Part shown: positions 43,786 through 53,235 of the stretch, in pieces
How positions within the stretch are numbered: position 1 is the first letter of the stretch
Layout: each line of letters starts with the position of its first letter
Source: Burkholderia puraquae
GTDB lineage: Bacteria; Pseudomonadota; Gammaproteobacteria; Burkholderiales; Burkholderiaceae
Assembly: GCF_002099195.1 (NCBI RefSeq)
Contig: NZ_NBYX01000026.1
Coordinates: 1 to 64,000 of the forward strand
Length of the DNA stretch: 64,000 bases
Reading direction: 5' to 3'
Program-made: the position numbers and the translations under genes
Notes under the pieces: generated by a model
Databases searched by the model: none
Told to the model about the DNA's origin: nothing
The model's input: the letters and a program-made list of their open reading frames with translations, nothing else

Positions 43786-44955
43786 ATGGTTTTGCTGCAT
43801 GTGCTGCGCGCGCTGGCCGGGGCAATGTCGATCGTCTGCGGGCTGGGCGTGTTGCTGGGCATTGCATACACGATCACGGCCAGCGTGCTGGTCGGCCGGT
43901 TCTTTTCCCGGGCGGCGGCCCAGCCGCGCGACTATCCGGGCGTCACCGTCGCGAAGCCGCTGCACGGCGACGAGTGGCAACTCGTACAGCATCTCGAAAG
44001 CTTCTTCGTGCAGAATTATCCGGGCCCGGTTCAGCACCTGTTCGGCGTGCACGATGCGAACGACAAGGCCCTCGCGGCCGTCGAGACGCTGCGTGCGCGC
44101 TACCCTGACGCGAACATCAAGGTCGTCGCCGATGCGCGGCTGTACGGGCCGAACCGCAAGATCGCGAATCTCGTGAACATGCTCGAACACGCGGAGTATT
44201 CGGTGCTCTGTCTCGCCGACAGCGACGTGCTGGTCGAGCGCGATTATCTGCACGCGGTCGTCGGCGCGCTACAGCAGCCCGATGTCGGCATCGTGACGAG
44301 CGTCTATCGCGGCATCGCATCGCCGGGCTTCTGGCCCGGTGTCGCCGTCGCGATGACGAACTACCATTTCCTGCCGGGCGTGATCACCGGGCTCTTCATC
44401 GGGCGCGCACGGCCCTGCTTTGGCCAGACGATTGCGATTACGCGCGCGACGCTCGAACGCATCGGCGGGCTCACGCGTTTCGCGCACCACCTGGCCGAGG
44501 ATCACGCGCTGGGCGAAGCGGTGCGGCAGGTGGGCGCGCAGGTCGTCATTCCGCCGTTCGTCGTCGGGCATGCGTGCGTCGAGGAGACGTTCGCGAAGCT
44601 GTACGCACACGAATTGCGCTGGAGCTGCACGATCCGCGCGGCGGACCGGCTCGGTCATGCGGGCTCGGTGCTGATGCACCCGGTGCCGCTCGCGCTGCTG
44701 GCGCTGCTGTTCTCCGGCGGCACGGCCGCCGCGTGCGGGCTGGCGGCCGCGGCGCTCGCCGCGCGGGTGCTACTGATGCTGAAGACGAGCCGGGCGACCG
44801 GAGCGGGCCTGCGCGGCGCGATCTGGCTGCCGTTCGTCGATCTCCTGCAGTTCTTCGTGTTCGTGTCGAGCTTCTTCTCGTCGCATGTCGTGTGGCGCGG
44901 CACGCGCTTTCGCGTCGACCGGGAAGGCCTGCTGTCGCCGGCGAGCGAATCATGA
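43786..44955 (+). CDS. hpnI: Hopanoid biosynthesis glycosyltransferase HpnI
   Basis: 389 residues of the ceramide-glucosyltransferase-like GT21 family. An N-terminal membrane helix is followed by the GT-A domain: VTVAKPLHGDEWQLVQHLES, FVQNYPGPVQHLFGVHDAND, the DxD-type CLADSDVLVERDY, and EDHALGEAVRQVG near the end, then several C-terminal helices. HpnI adds N-acetylglucosamine to bacteriohopanetetrol. Its stop overlaps the hpnL start by four bases (ATGA), supporting the assignment. Confidence 0.88.
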   Translation: MVLLHVLRALAGAMSIVCGLGVLLGIAYTITASVLVGRFFSRAAAQPRDYPGVTVAKPLHGDEWQLVQHLESFFVQNYPGPVQHLFGVHDANDKALAAVETLRARYPDANIKVVADARLYGPNRKIANLVNMLEHAEYSVLCLADSDVLVERDYLHAVVGALQQPDVGIVTSVYRGIASPGFWPGVAVAMTNYHFLPGVITGLFIGRARPCFGQTIAITRATLERIGGLTRFAHHLAEDHALGEAVRQVGAQVVIPPFVVGHACVEETFAKLYAHELRWSCTIRAADRLGHAGSVLMHPVPLALLALLFSGGTAAACGLAAAALAARVLLMLKTSRATGAGLRGAIWLPFVDLLQFFVFVSSFFSSHVVWRGTRFRVDREGLLSPASES

Positions 44956-46040
44956 CGACGCAGACGAACCCCGGCACCGATGCCGCGGAACGGAATGCCG
45001 CGCGGGGCGACGCGCGGCTGCGCCATGCGGGGCAGGTGGCGGCGCTGGGCGGGCTCGCACTCGCCGTGTGGCTGATCTGGCGCGAACATCCGCTGGAAAT
45101 CCTGCATCGCCTGCAGATCGCCGGTGCGGGGCTGTTGCTCGCGGCGCTGGCGCACCTCCTGCCGATGCTCGCGAACGCGTGGGACTGGCGGATGCTGATC
45201 CGCGGCCCGCGCCGCCCGTCGTTCGCGACGATGCTGAAGCTCGTGTGGATCCGCGAATCGATCAACGGGTTGTTGCCGGTCGCGCGGATCGGCGGCGAGA
45301 TCGTGTCGTTCGGCCTGCTGCGGCGGGCGGGCGTGCGGCCGGCGACCGTCGCGGCCAGCCTCGTCGCCGACATGCAGCTGACGCTGATCAGCCAGCTCGT
45401 GTTCGCGCTGGTCGCGATCGGCTACGTGCTCGAGCACGTGTCCTCCGATGCCGCGCGCGTGGCCGGCAACCTCGCGATCGGCATGGCGGCGCTGGTGCCG
45501 GTGCTGCTGCTGTTCGCGCTGGTGCAGCATGCGCGGCCGTTCGAACGCGCGATGCGCGTGCTCAACCGCATCACGAGCGGCAAGGTGGTGGCGCTGGTCG
45601 GCGAATCGGCGCGTACCGATCAGTCGATCCGGATGATCTGGAGAAAGACCGGCATCGTCGTGCGTTATCTCCTGATCTGGCAGACGCTGCAGTTCGTCGG
45701 CTACGCGCTGGAAATCTGGCTGGCGCTGTATTTTCTCGGCGCGGAGCCGACCTTCGCGCAGGCGCTCGCGATCGAGGCGCTGATCCAGCTCGTGAGCAGC
45801 ATCGCGTTCCTGATGCCGGGTGGCCTCGGGGTGCAGGAAGGCGGGTTCGTGCTGATCGGCGGGCTGCTCGGGTTCGACCCGCCGACCTGTCTCGCACTGG
45901 CCGGCGCCCGCCGCGTGCGCGACCTGCTGTTCTATCTGCCGGGCCTGCTTGCGTGGCAGTGGGCGGCCGGTGCGGCGAACCGGCCGGGCGGAACGAAGCG
46001 CGCGTCGTTGCCGATTGGGGAATCCGCCCGGCCGCATTGA
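44952..46040 (+). CDS. hpnL: Hopanoid-associated membrane protein HpnL (LPG synthase TM-like)
   Basis: 362 residues, about eight transmembrane helices, of the lysylphosphatidylglycerol-synthetase transmembrane family; FLMPGGLGVQEGGFVLIGGL is its most conserved stretch. HpnL is needed for hopanoid-dependent membrane function or transport in Burkholderia relatives. Coupled to hpnI by a 4-base overlap. The rest of the hopanoid cluster (shc, hpnCDE and so on) is not in this window. Confidence 0.85.
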   Translation: MTTQTNPGTDAAERNAARGDARLRHAGQVAALGGLALAVWLIWREHPLEILHRLQIAGAGLLLAALAHLLPMLANAWDWRMLIRGPRRPSFATMLKLVWIRESINGLLPVARIGGEIVSFGLLRRAGVRPATVAASLVADMQLTLISQLVFALVAIGYVLEHVSSDAARVAGNLAIGMAALVPVLLLFALVQHARPFERAMRVLNRITSGKVVALVGESARTDQSIRMIWRKTGIVVRYLLIWQTLQFVGYALEIWLALYFLGAEPTFAQALAIEALIQLVSSIAFLMPGGLGVQEGGFVLIGGLLGFDPPTCLALAGARRVRDLLFYLPGLLAWQWAAGAANRPGGTKRASLPIGESARPH

Positions 46041-46083
46041 CGCGGCCGGGGAGCTCGTGCCCGCACGCCGGGCGGCACGGGAA

Positions 46084-47055
46084 TCAGCGCCGTTCGTCGG
46101 CGAGATGGCTGCGGATCACGTCCGCGAACGACGTGTCGCCCTTCAGCCCGAGCGCTTCCGCGCGCGATGTGTCCCAACGCCCCGGCCAGCTGCCGACGAT
46201 CTTCTCGACGCGCTCGTCCGGCACATGGCGGATCAGCTTCACGACTTCGTCGCCCGCGACTTCCCGCAGCGCCGCGATCATTTCGTCGACCGACACCGAC
46301 AGGCCGGGCAGATTGATCACCCGTTTGTTGCCGAGCTTCGCGCCGTCGATCTCGCAGCCCGCGACGAGCGCTTCGATCGCGCCGCGCGGCGACAGCAGCC
46401 ACAGCCGCGTCGAACCCGGCACCGGGCACACGCTTTCCTCGCCGTTCAGCGGCTCGCGGATGATGCCGCTCGCGAACGACGACGCGGCCGCGTTCGGGCG
46501 GCCGGGCCGCACGCTGATCGTCGGCAGCCGCAGCACGCGGCCGTCGACGAAGCCGCGCCGCGCGTAGTCGCACAGCAGCAGCTCGGCGATCGCTTTCTCG
46601 GCGCCGTACGACGATTGCGGATTCAGTGCGGTGTCGTCCTGCACGACGTCGGGCAGCGTGCCGCCATAGACCGCCACGGAGCTCGTGAACACGACGCGCG
46701 GCCGATGGCCGCGCGCGCGGCACACTTCGAGCAGCGTGCGCGACGCGTCGAGGTTGATCCGCATGCCGAGATCGAAATCGGCTTCGGCCTGCCCGCTGAC
46801 GATCGCTGCGAGGTGGAAGATCGCGGCCGTCTGCGTGTCGATCGCGCTTTCGAGCACCGCGCGATCGGCAATGTCGCCGACGATCGACGTCACGCGTGCG
46901 TCACCGAAATCGCTGCCTGCGACGACGTCGAGCAGCACCAGCTCGTCGATCTTCTCGCCGCGGCCGTCGGGGCCGGTGAGTTCGCCGCGCTCGAGCAGCT
47001 TGCGCGCGAGACGCTGGCCGAGAAAGCCGGCGCCGCCGGTGATCAGTACTTTCAT
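46084..47055 (-). CDS. denD: D-erythronate dehydrogenase
   Basis: 323 residues of the extended SDR family: NAD loop LITGGAGFLGQRLA near the N-terminus and catalytic YGAEK (with Ser in FTSSVAVYGG). ATG 47055 is chosen over a GTG three codons earlier because of AAGGGTG spacing. DenD oxidises D-erythronate to 2-oxo-tetronate. It is the last gene of the gntR-ltnD-otnK-otnC-MFS-otnI-denD set, which is the complete known tetronate pathway. Confidence 0.92.
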   Translation of the reverse strand: MKVLITGGAGFLGQRLARKLLERGELTGPDGRGEKIDELVLLDVVAGSDFGDARVTSIVGDIADRAVLESAIDTQTAAIFHLAAIVSGQAEADFDLGMRINLDASRTLLEVCRARGHRPRVVFTSSVAVYGGTLPDVVQDDTALNPQSSYGAEKAIAELLLCDYARRGFVDGRVLRLPTISVRPGRPNAAASSFASGIIREPLNGEESVCPVPGSTRLWLLSPRGAIEALVAGCEIDGAKLGNKRVINLPGLSVSVDEMIAALREVAGDEVVKLIRHVPDERVEKIVGSWPGRWDTSRAEALGLKGDTSFADVIRSHLADERR

Positions 47056-47083
47056 GTTCTTCACCCTTAAAGGAATACTGGAA

Positions 47084-47860
47084 TTACAGGTACGGCCTGA
47101 GCCAGCCGAGCCCTTCCGACGTGCCGGCCTTCGGGCGGTACTCGCAGCCGATCCAGCCGTCGTAGCCGAGCGCGTCGATCAGCGCGAACAGATACGGGTA
47201 GTTGAGTTCGCCGAGGTCCGGCTCGTGGCGCTCGGGCACGCCCGCGATCTGGATATGGCCGATGCCCGCGAAATCGCGCTTGAGCTTCATCGCGAGATCG
47301 CCTTCGACGATCTGGCAGTGGTAGCAGTCGAACTGCACCTTCAGGTTCGGCGCGCCGACTTCCGCGCAGATCGCCTGCGCGTCGTCCTGGCGGCTCAGGA
47401 AATAGCCGGGCATGTCGCGCTGGTTGATCGGTTCGATCAGGATCGTGATGCCATGCGCGGCGGCGGCCTGCGTCGCATGACGCAGGTTTGACAGGTAGGT
47501 GTCGCGATGGCGTGCCCGGTCGGCGCCCGGCGGCACCATGCCGGCCATCACGTGCAGCTTCTTGTTGCCGAGCACGCGCGCATAGTCGAGCGCCTGGTCG
47601 ATGCCGCGCCGGAACTCGTCCTCGCGGCCCGGCAGCGATGCGGTGCCGCGTTCGCCTGCTGCCCAGTCGCCGGGCGGCGCGTTGAACAGCGCCTGTTCGA
47701 GGTGGTGCGCGTCGAGGCGCGCGCGGATGTCTTCGGCGGCGAAGTCGTACGGGAACAGGTACTCGACGGCCTTGAAGCCGTCGTAGGCGGCAGCGGCGAA
47801 GCGCTCGAGGAACGCGTGCTCGGTGTACATCATCGAGAGGTTGGCGGCGAAGCGTGGCAT
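47084..47860 (-). CDS. otnI: 2-oxo-tetronate isomerase (hydroxypyruvate isomerase family)
   Basis: 258 residues, TIM-barrel fold of the Hyi/OtnI family: [38 protein letters not shown] with the metal Glu, [14 protein letters not shown] and [11 protein letters not shown] at the end. It converts 2-oxo- to 3-oxo-tetronate, linking DenD/LtnD to OtnK. Located between the transporter and denD in the same operon. Confidence 0.92.
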   Translation of the reverse strand: MPRFAANLSMMYTEHAFLERFAAAAYDGFKAVEYLFPYDFAAEDIRARLDAHHLEQALFNAPPGDWAAGERGTASLPGREDEFRRGIDQALDYARVLGNKKLHVMAGMVPPGADRARHRDTYLSNLRHATQAAAAHGITILIEPINQRDMPGYFLSRQDDAQAICAEVGAPNLKVQFDCYHCQIVEGDLAMKLKRDFAGIGHIQIAGVPERHEPDLGELNYPYLFALIDALGYDGWIGCEYRPKAGTSEGLGWLRPYL

Positions 47861-47948
47861 GGCAGCGGATCCTGTGAATGAATGGGGCGGGGCGCACGGC
47901 GCCCCGCGTCGAATGGCGGCTGGCTCGGCGGTTTAACGGTTCAATGGA

Positions 47949-49274
47949 TCAGCGGTTCACGAGTTTCGCGGGCGTGAGCCACACGGCGATCGCGCCGATC
48001 ACGAGCATCGCAGCGAGCACGTACATGCCGGACGCCGTGCTGTGCGTGGCGTCCTTCAGGTAGCCGATCACGTATGGGCTCGCGAAACCGGCGAGGTTGC
48101 CGACCGAATTGATGATCGCGATCCCGGCCGCGGCTGCGGAGCCCGCGAGGAATGCGGTCGGCAGCGACCAGAACAGCGGTGCGCAAGTCAGCACGCCGCC
48201 TGCCGCGAGCGACAGGAACACGATCGACACCGCCGTATTGTGCGAGTACGACGCGGCGACCGCAAACCCGACCGCGCCCATCAGCGCCGGCACGATCAGG
48301 TGCCAGCGGCGTTCGCGGCGCTTGTCCGCGCTGTGGCCGAACAGGTTCATCACGACGATCGCGACGACGAACGGAATCGCGGACAGCAAGCCGATCTGCA
48401 GCGTATCGGTGATGCCGGTCGATTTCACGAGCGTCGGCATCCAGAACGTGAGGCCGTACTGGCCCGTGACGAACGCGAAGTAGATCAGCGACATCCACCA
48501 CATGCGCGGGTCGGAGAACACGGCTTTCAGCGAATGGCCGTGCTGCTGCTGTTCCTGCGGCTGCGCGGCGATCTCGTCCTCCAGCAGTTGCTTCTCGCGC
48601 TCGTCGAGCCATTTCGCGCTGCGGATACTGTTGTCGAGATACAGGATCGTCGCGATACCGACGAGCACGGCCGGCACGGCTTCGATCATGAACATCCATT
48701 GCCAGCCGTGGAAGCCCGAGCCGCCGTGGAAGCGCTCCATGATCCAGCCCGACAGCGGGTTGCCGAAGATGCCCGACACCGGAATTGCGGACATGAACAC
48801 CGCGATGATCTTCGCGCGGCGATGCGACGGGAACCAGTACGTGAGATAAAGGATCACGCCGGGATAGAAGCCGGCTTCCGCGAGGCCGAGCAGGAAGCGC
48901 AGCACGTAGAACTGCGTCGGCGTCTGCACGAACGCGAACAGCGCGGACAGCAGGCCCCACGTGATCATGATCCGCGCGATCCAGATGCGCGCGCCGAGGC
49001 GGTGCATCAGCAGGTTGCTCGGCAGTTCGAACAGGAAATAGCCGAGGAAGAAGATGCCCGCGCCGAGCCCGAACACGGTTTCGCTGAACGCGAGGTCCTG
49101 CGACATCTGCAGCTTGGCGAAGCCGACGTTCACGCGGTCGAGGTAGGCGACCACGTAGCAGAGCATCAGGAACGGAACGATGCGCCAGAACACTTTCTTG
49201 TAGGTGCGGTCGAGTTCGGCCGCACGGGCGGGCGCGGCGGGCGTGCGGCTTGCGGCCGCGTCGAGAGCAGTCAT
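47949..49274 (-). CDS. MFS transporter of the anion:cation symporter (ACS) family
   Basis: 441 residues with twelve predicted transmembrane helices; YVVAYLDRVNVGFAKLQM is the ACS-family start, and GGVLTCAPLFWSLPTAFL and VIGYLKDATHSTASGMYV occur in the second half. ATG 49274 with GGAG upstream is preferred to the longer frame. Its place inside the tetronate operon makes D-erythronate/L-threonate the probable substrates. Confidence 0.88.
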   Translation of the reverse strand: MTALDAAASRTPAAPARAAELDRTYKKVFWRIVPFLMLCYVVAYLDRVNVGFAKLQMSQDLAFSETVFGLGAGIFFLGYFLFELPSNLLMHRLGARIWIARIMITWGLLSALFAFVQTPTQFYVLRFLLGLAEAGFYPGVILYLTYWFPSHRRAKIIAVFMSAIPVSGIFGNPLSGWIMERFHGGSGFHGWQWMFMIEAVPAVLVGIATILYLDNSIRSAKWLDEREKQLLEDEIAAQPQEQQQHGHSLKAVFSDPRMWWMSLIYFAFVTGQYGLTFWMPTLVKSTGITDTLQIGLLSAIPFVVAIVVMNLFGHSADKRRERRWHLIVPALMGAVGFAVAASYSHNTAVSIVFLSLAAGGVLTCAPLFWSLPTAFLAGSAAAAGIAIINSVGNLAGFASPYVIGYLKDATHSTASGMYVLAAMLVIGAIAVWLTPAKLVNR

Positions 49275-49424
49275 CGTCGTCTCCAATGATGTTATGTGCC
49301 GGCGGCGCGTACGCCGCCGGATCGTGTGTGTGCTGACGGAAGGGCCCGCGCACACGGCGGGCAGGGAAACCAATTTGCAGTCCTGCATGAAGCATGCCGC
49401 ACGATTCGTGCGATGTGCATGGCG

Positions 49425-50066
49425 CTACCAGCGCGCGCCGAAGGTCCGGCGCAGTTCGTCGAGCGCGGCGTCGGGCAGCGGCTCGGGCTTCGGCTGCGTC
49501 ATCAGCCACAGCCGCGCCGTTTCCTCGAGCTCTTCGAGCGCATACGACGCCTGCGATACCGAGGGCCCCCACATCACGGGGCCGAGGCGGTCGAGCAGCA
49601 CGCCGCGCACCTGGTCGGCCAGCGCCGCGACTTCGGCCGCGACGGCCGGGTCGCCGGGGCGGCGGTAACGGATCAGCGGAATGTGGCCGACCTTCATCAC
49701 GTAGTACGGCGTGATCGGCGGCAGCACGTCGGTGTCGCGCCACACGCCCGCGAGCGTCAGCGCGACGAGGTGCGTCGAATGCGTGTGGACGATGCCATTC
49801 GCTTCGGCATTGCGTGCGTAGATGCCGCGATGCAGCGCGAGTGTCTTCGACGGCTTGCCGCCCGATACGGGCTGGCCGTCCGCGCCGACCTTCGCGATGT
49901 CGTTCGGGTCGAGGCGGCCGAGGCAGGCGTCGGTCGGCGTGATCAGCCAGCCGTCGGGCAGGCGCGCGCTGATGTTGCCGGCGCTGCCGACCGCGTGGCC
50001 GCGCGCATACAGGCTCGCGCCGACCACGCAGATCTCTTCGCGCCGTTTCGCTTCGTCGCTCATCAT
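49425..50066 (-). CDS. otnC: 3-oxo-tetronate 4-phosphate decarboxylase
   Basis: 213 residues, class II aldolase/adducin fold: zinc-site THSTHLVALTLAG, AVGSAGNISARLPDGWLITP and a C-terminal WGPSVSQASYALEELEETAR. It decarboxylates the OtnK product to dihydroxyacetone phosphate. Its ATG overlaps the otnK stop by four bases. Confidence 0.92.
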   Translation of the reverse strand: MMSDEAKRREEICVVGASLYARGHAVGSAGNISARLPDGWLITPTDACLGRLDPNDIAKVGADGQPVSGGKPSKTLALHRGIYARNAEANGIVHTHSTHLVALTLAGVWRDTDVLPPITPYYVMKVGHIPLIRYRRPGDPAVAAEVAALADQVRGVLLDRLGPVMWGPSVSQASYALEELEETARLWLMTQPKPEPLPDAALDELRRTFGARW

Positions 50067-51361
50067 GCGGCTCCGTCCAGCGCGCGCAGCGCCTTGTCGA
50101 AAAAGTCCGTGGTGCCGAAGTTGCCGGACTTCAGCGCGAGGCCGAGCGGCTGCGCGTCGATGGTGGCCGTTGCCGGCACGCCCGGATCGATCTGCGCGCC
50201 GATCTGCAGCGACTTCACGTCGAGCGCCTGCACGACCGCGCCGGACGTTTCGCCGCCGGCGACGACGAACTTGCGCACGCCGAGATCACGCAGACCTTTC
50301 GCGATCGCCGCGAGCGTGGCTTCGACGAGATGGCCGGCCGCGTCGACGCCGAGCGCCTGCTGCACGGCCTTCACTTCGTCGGGCGTCGCGGTCGCGTAGA
50401 TCAGCACGGGCTGCGGCAGGTACGAGCGCGCGAATGCGAGCGCCTGGTCGACGACGGGCTCGCCGCGCGCCGCCGCGAGTGGATCGATGCGGAAGCTCGG
50501 CCGCGTGGCGCGCCATGCGGCGACCTGTGCATTGGTGGCCTTCGACGCGCTGCCGGCGAGCACGGCCGACAGGCCGTCGATGCGCGGCAGCGACGCCGCG
50601 TTGTCGCGCTCGGGCAGTTGCTCCGCGCGGCGGAAATTCGCGGGCAGGCCGAGCGCGATGCCCGAGCCGCCGGTGACGAGCGGCAGGCCCGCGCACGCTT
50701 CGCCGAGCACGTAGAGGTCGCGATCCGACAGCGCGTCGGCGATCGCGAAGCGCGCGCCTTCCGCACGCAACTGGTCGATCCGCGTGCGCACGGCAGCCGC
50801 GCCCAGCACGATCGTGTCGTAGCGGATCAGGCCGACGGGCGACTTCGTCTGTTGCTGCAGCACGCGCACGAGGTTCGCGTCCTTCATCGGCGTGAGCGGA
50901 TGGTTCTCCATCCCCGATTCGTTCAGCAGCACGTCGCCGACGAACAGGTGGCCGCGATAGATCGTGCGGCCGTTCTCGGGGAACGCCGGGCATGCGATCG
51001 TGAAGCCGCCGCCGGCCGCGTCGAGCAGCGCATCGGCAACGGGCCCGATGTTGCCCGCGTCGGTCGAATCGAACGTCGAGCAGTACTTGAAGAAGAACTG
51101 GCGGCAGCCTTGCGCGCGCAGCCACGCGTATGCGGCGAGCGATTGCGCGACGGCGTCGGCTGCGGGAATCGTGCGCGACTTCAGCGCAACGACGATCGCG
51201 TCGGCGTCGAGCGTGGTGTCGGCTGCGGCGCCGTCGGCGGGCACGCCGATCGTCTGCACGGTACGCATGCCGCTCTTGACGAGCATGTTCGCGAGATCGG
51301 TCGCGCCGGTGAAATCGTCGGCGATGCAGCCGAGCAGGGGACGGGAAGCGGAAGCGGTCAT
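50063..51361 (-). CDS. otnK: 3-oxo-tetronate kinase (DUF1537 family)
   Basis: 432 residues with the two-part kinase plan: N-terminal GCIADDFTGATDLANMLV, middle FFKYCSTFDSTDAGNIGPV, and C-terminal nucleotide site FVVAGGETSGAVVQAL. OtnK phosphorylates 3-oxo-tetronate at C4. Coupled to otnC downstream by ATGA overlap. Confidence 0.93.
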   Translation of the reverse strand: MTASASRPLLGCIADDFTGATDLANMLVKSGMRTVQTIGVPADGAAADTTLDADAIVVALKSRTIPAADAVAQSLAAYAWLRAQGCRQFFFKYCSTFDSTDAGNIGPVADALLDAAGGGFTIACPAFPENGRTIYRGHLFVGDVLLNESGMENHPLTPMKDANLVRVLQQQTKSPVGLIRYDTIVLGAAAVRTRIDQLRAEGARFAIADALSDRDLYVLGEACAGLPLVTGGSGIALGLPANFRRAEQLPERDNAASLPRIDGLSAVLAGSASKATNAQVAAWRATRPSFRIDPLAAARGEPVVDQALAFARSYLPQPVLIYATATPDEVKAVQQALGVDAAGHLVEATLAAIAKGLRDLGVRKFVVAGGETSGAVVQALDVKSLQIGAQIDPGVPATATIDAQPLGLALKSGNFGTTDFFDKALRALDGAA

Positions 51362-51380
51362 GGCAGGTACGTCGTACGAA

Positions 51381-52271
51381 TCAGCGGGCGGGCGGCAGCG
51401 TGATGCCGGGGAAAGTCTTGATCACGGCGGAATCGTCCTCGCCGCCGTGGCCGGCGCTCGACGCGCTCATGAACATCTGGTGCGCGGTGGCCGACAGCGG
51501 CAGCGGGAACTTGCTGCGGCGCGCGGTATCGAGCACGAGGCCGAGATCCTTCACGAAGATGTCGACGGCCGACAGCGGCGTGTAGTCGCCGTTCAGGATG
51601 TGCGGCACGCGGTTCTCGAACATCCACGAATTGCCGGCGCTGTGGGTGATCACGTCGTACAGCGCATCGGCATCGACACCTTCGCGCAGGCCGAGCGCCA
51701 TCGCCTCGGCGGCGGCCGCGATGTGCACGCCGGCCAGCAACTGGTTGATGATCTTCACCTTCGAGCCGATGCCGTGCGCATCGCCGAGGCGATAGACCTT
51801 GCCGGCGATCGCCGCGAGCACGTCCTCGCAGCCCGCATACGCGGCGGCCGGGCCCGACGTCATCATCGTCATCTCGCCGGAGGCTGCGCGCGCGGCGCCG
51901 CCCGACACGGGCGCGTCGAGCATCTGCAGTCCGGCAGCCTCGATGCGCGCGCCGAGTGCGACCGCGAAGTCGGGCGCGACGGTCGCGCTTGCAATCACGA
52001 CGCCGCCCGGCTGCATCGCGGCAACCGCGCCGTGCTCGCCGAACAGCACCGTTTCGGTCTGCGCCGCATTGACGACGAGCGTGACGACGACGTCGCACTG
52101 CGCGCCGAGTTCGGCCGGTGTCGCGCAGGCGATGCCGCCTTCGGCGGCGAACGCCTGCAGTACGGTGTCGCGCACGTCGCATGCGTGCACGCGCAGGCCG
52201 GCGCGCAGCAGCGAGCGGGCGACGCCGAGGCCCATCGCGCCGAGGCCGATGACTCCAACATTTCGTGACAT
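51381..52271 (-). CDS. ltnD: L-threonate dehydrogenase
   Basis: 296 residues of the beta-hydroxyacid dehydrogenase family: GVIGLGAMGLGVARSLL (NAD loop), DAPVSGGAARAASG (substrate loop) and GSKVKIINQLLAG with the catalytic Lys. ATG 52271 has AAGG upstream; the frame extends two codons to a TTG. LtnD oxidises L-threonate to 2-oxo-tetronate and so feeds the same pathway as DenD. Confidence 0.92.
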   Translation of the reverse strand: MSRNVGVIGLGAMGLGVARSLLRAGLRVHACDVRDTVLQAFAAEGGIACATPAELGAQCDVVVTLVVNAAQTETVLFGEHGAVAAMQPGGVVIASATVAPDFAVALGARIEAAGLQMLDAPVSGGAARAASGEMTMMTSGPAAAYAGCEDVLAAIAGKVYRLGDAHGIGSKVKIINQLLAGVHIAAAAEAMALGLREGVDADALYDVITHSAGNSWMFENRVPHILNGDYTPLSAVDIFVKDLGLVLDTARRSKFPLPLSATAHQMFMSASSAGHGGEDDSAVIKTFPGITLPPAR

Positions 52272-52341
52272 GGTCAACCTTGATCGATTCGGGTGAGGTT
52301 CGTGATAGCGGCGGCGCCAGAAGAGGCTGCGGCCGCGGGCT

Positions 52342-53046
52342 TCAGCAGATGCCGGCTTCCGCGAGACGGCGGGCAGCGTTGTACATGTGCGTGCGAGCCG
52401 CGTTGCGCGCGGCCATCGGGTCGCGTGCGCGGATCGCGTCGGAGATCGCCGCGTGTTCCTCGCGTACCTGGCGCGAGAAGTCCTCGCGCGTCGCTTCGTT
52501 GCGCCGCGTGACCTTCACGCCGGCTTCGAGGTACTGGTTCAGGAACTGCAGCGTCTTCAGGAAATACGGGTTGCCGGTGACGGCCGCGATCGTGCGGTGG
52601 AACGCGACGTCTTCCGCGACGCCGTCGCGCCCAACGGCTACCGCGTCGTCAATCTTGCGCAGCGCATCGTCGATGTCGGCCATGTCTTCATCGGTGTGAT
52701 GCAGGGCCGCTTCGGCGGCGACCTCGGCCTCGATCGCGCGGCGCACCGCGAGCAGGTGCGGCAGCGAGGTGGCCTCGACCGCTTCCGCGTAGTCGATCCG
52801 CAGCGGCCGGATCGCGCCGTGCTGGTTCACGTACACGCCGCTGCCCTGGCGCGGCTCGACCACGCCTTCGTTCTTCAGCCGCGAGATCGCTTCGCGGATC
52901 ACGGTGCGGCTCACGCCGAATTCCTGCGCGAGCACGGCCTCCGTCGGCAGCTTGCCGGTGGCCGAGAAGCTGCCGACTTCGATCTGCTTGAGCAGTTGCT
53001 GTGCGACATGGTCGCTCATCGCACGGGCGGGAATTTTCTCGAACAT
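52342..53046 (-). CDS. GntR/FadR-family regulator of the tetronate operon
   Basis: 234 residues. N-terminal winged helix (LPTEAVLAQEFGVSRTVIRE) and C-terminal FCD effector domain with the metal-ligand pattern (EDVAFHRTIAAVTGNPYF). It is first in the minus-strand operon, 70 bases before ltnD, so it controls its own operon and probably senses an erythronate or threonate pathway intermediate. Confidence 0.9.
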   Translation of the reverse strand: MFEKIPARAMSDHVAQQLLKQIEVGSFSATGKLPTEAVLAQEFGVSRTVIREAISRLKNEGVVEPRQGSGVYVNQHGAIRPLRIDYAEAVEATSLPHLLAVRRAIEAEVAAEAALHHTDEDMADIDDALRKIDDAVAVGRDGVAEDVAFHRTIAAVTGNPYFLKTLQFLNQYLEAGVKVTRRNEATREDFSRQVREEHAAISDAIRARDPMAARNAARTHMYNAARRLAEAGIC

Positions 53047-53068
53047 GATGCTCTGGTTTGTCAGGTTA

Positions 53069-53085
53069 TGTGGTCATCATACAAA
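53069..53085. promoter_or_regulatory. Candidate GntR operator
   Basis: TGTGGTCATCATACAAA (TTTGTATGATGACCACA on the other strand) resembles the TNGTNNNACNA half-symmetry of FadR-type sites. It lies 22 bases before the regulator's start. Confidence 0.4.
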
Positions 53086-53150
53086 TTTGGATGCGCGTCA
53101 GCATCCGTGATAACCCTCAGTTAACGGTGGGCAACTTCGGCTAAATTGAC

Positions 53151-53164
53151 TGGAACCGGTTCCA
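53151..53164. promoter_or_regulatory. Perfect 14-bp palindrome, LacI-type operator
   Basis: TGGAACCGGTTCCA has the central CG and length typical of LacI/GalR-family operators. No LacI-type gene is in the window. Confidence 0.5.
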
Positions 53165-53235
53165 ATTGAGTCGAAGCCGATATGTCCGGGAGGCGTTTCG
53201 CGATCGGTCGGAAAGGGGGCGGGCGCCCGTAGCCG

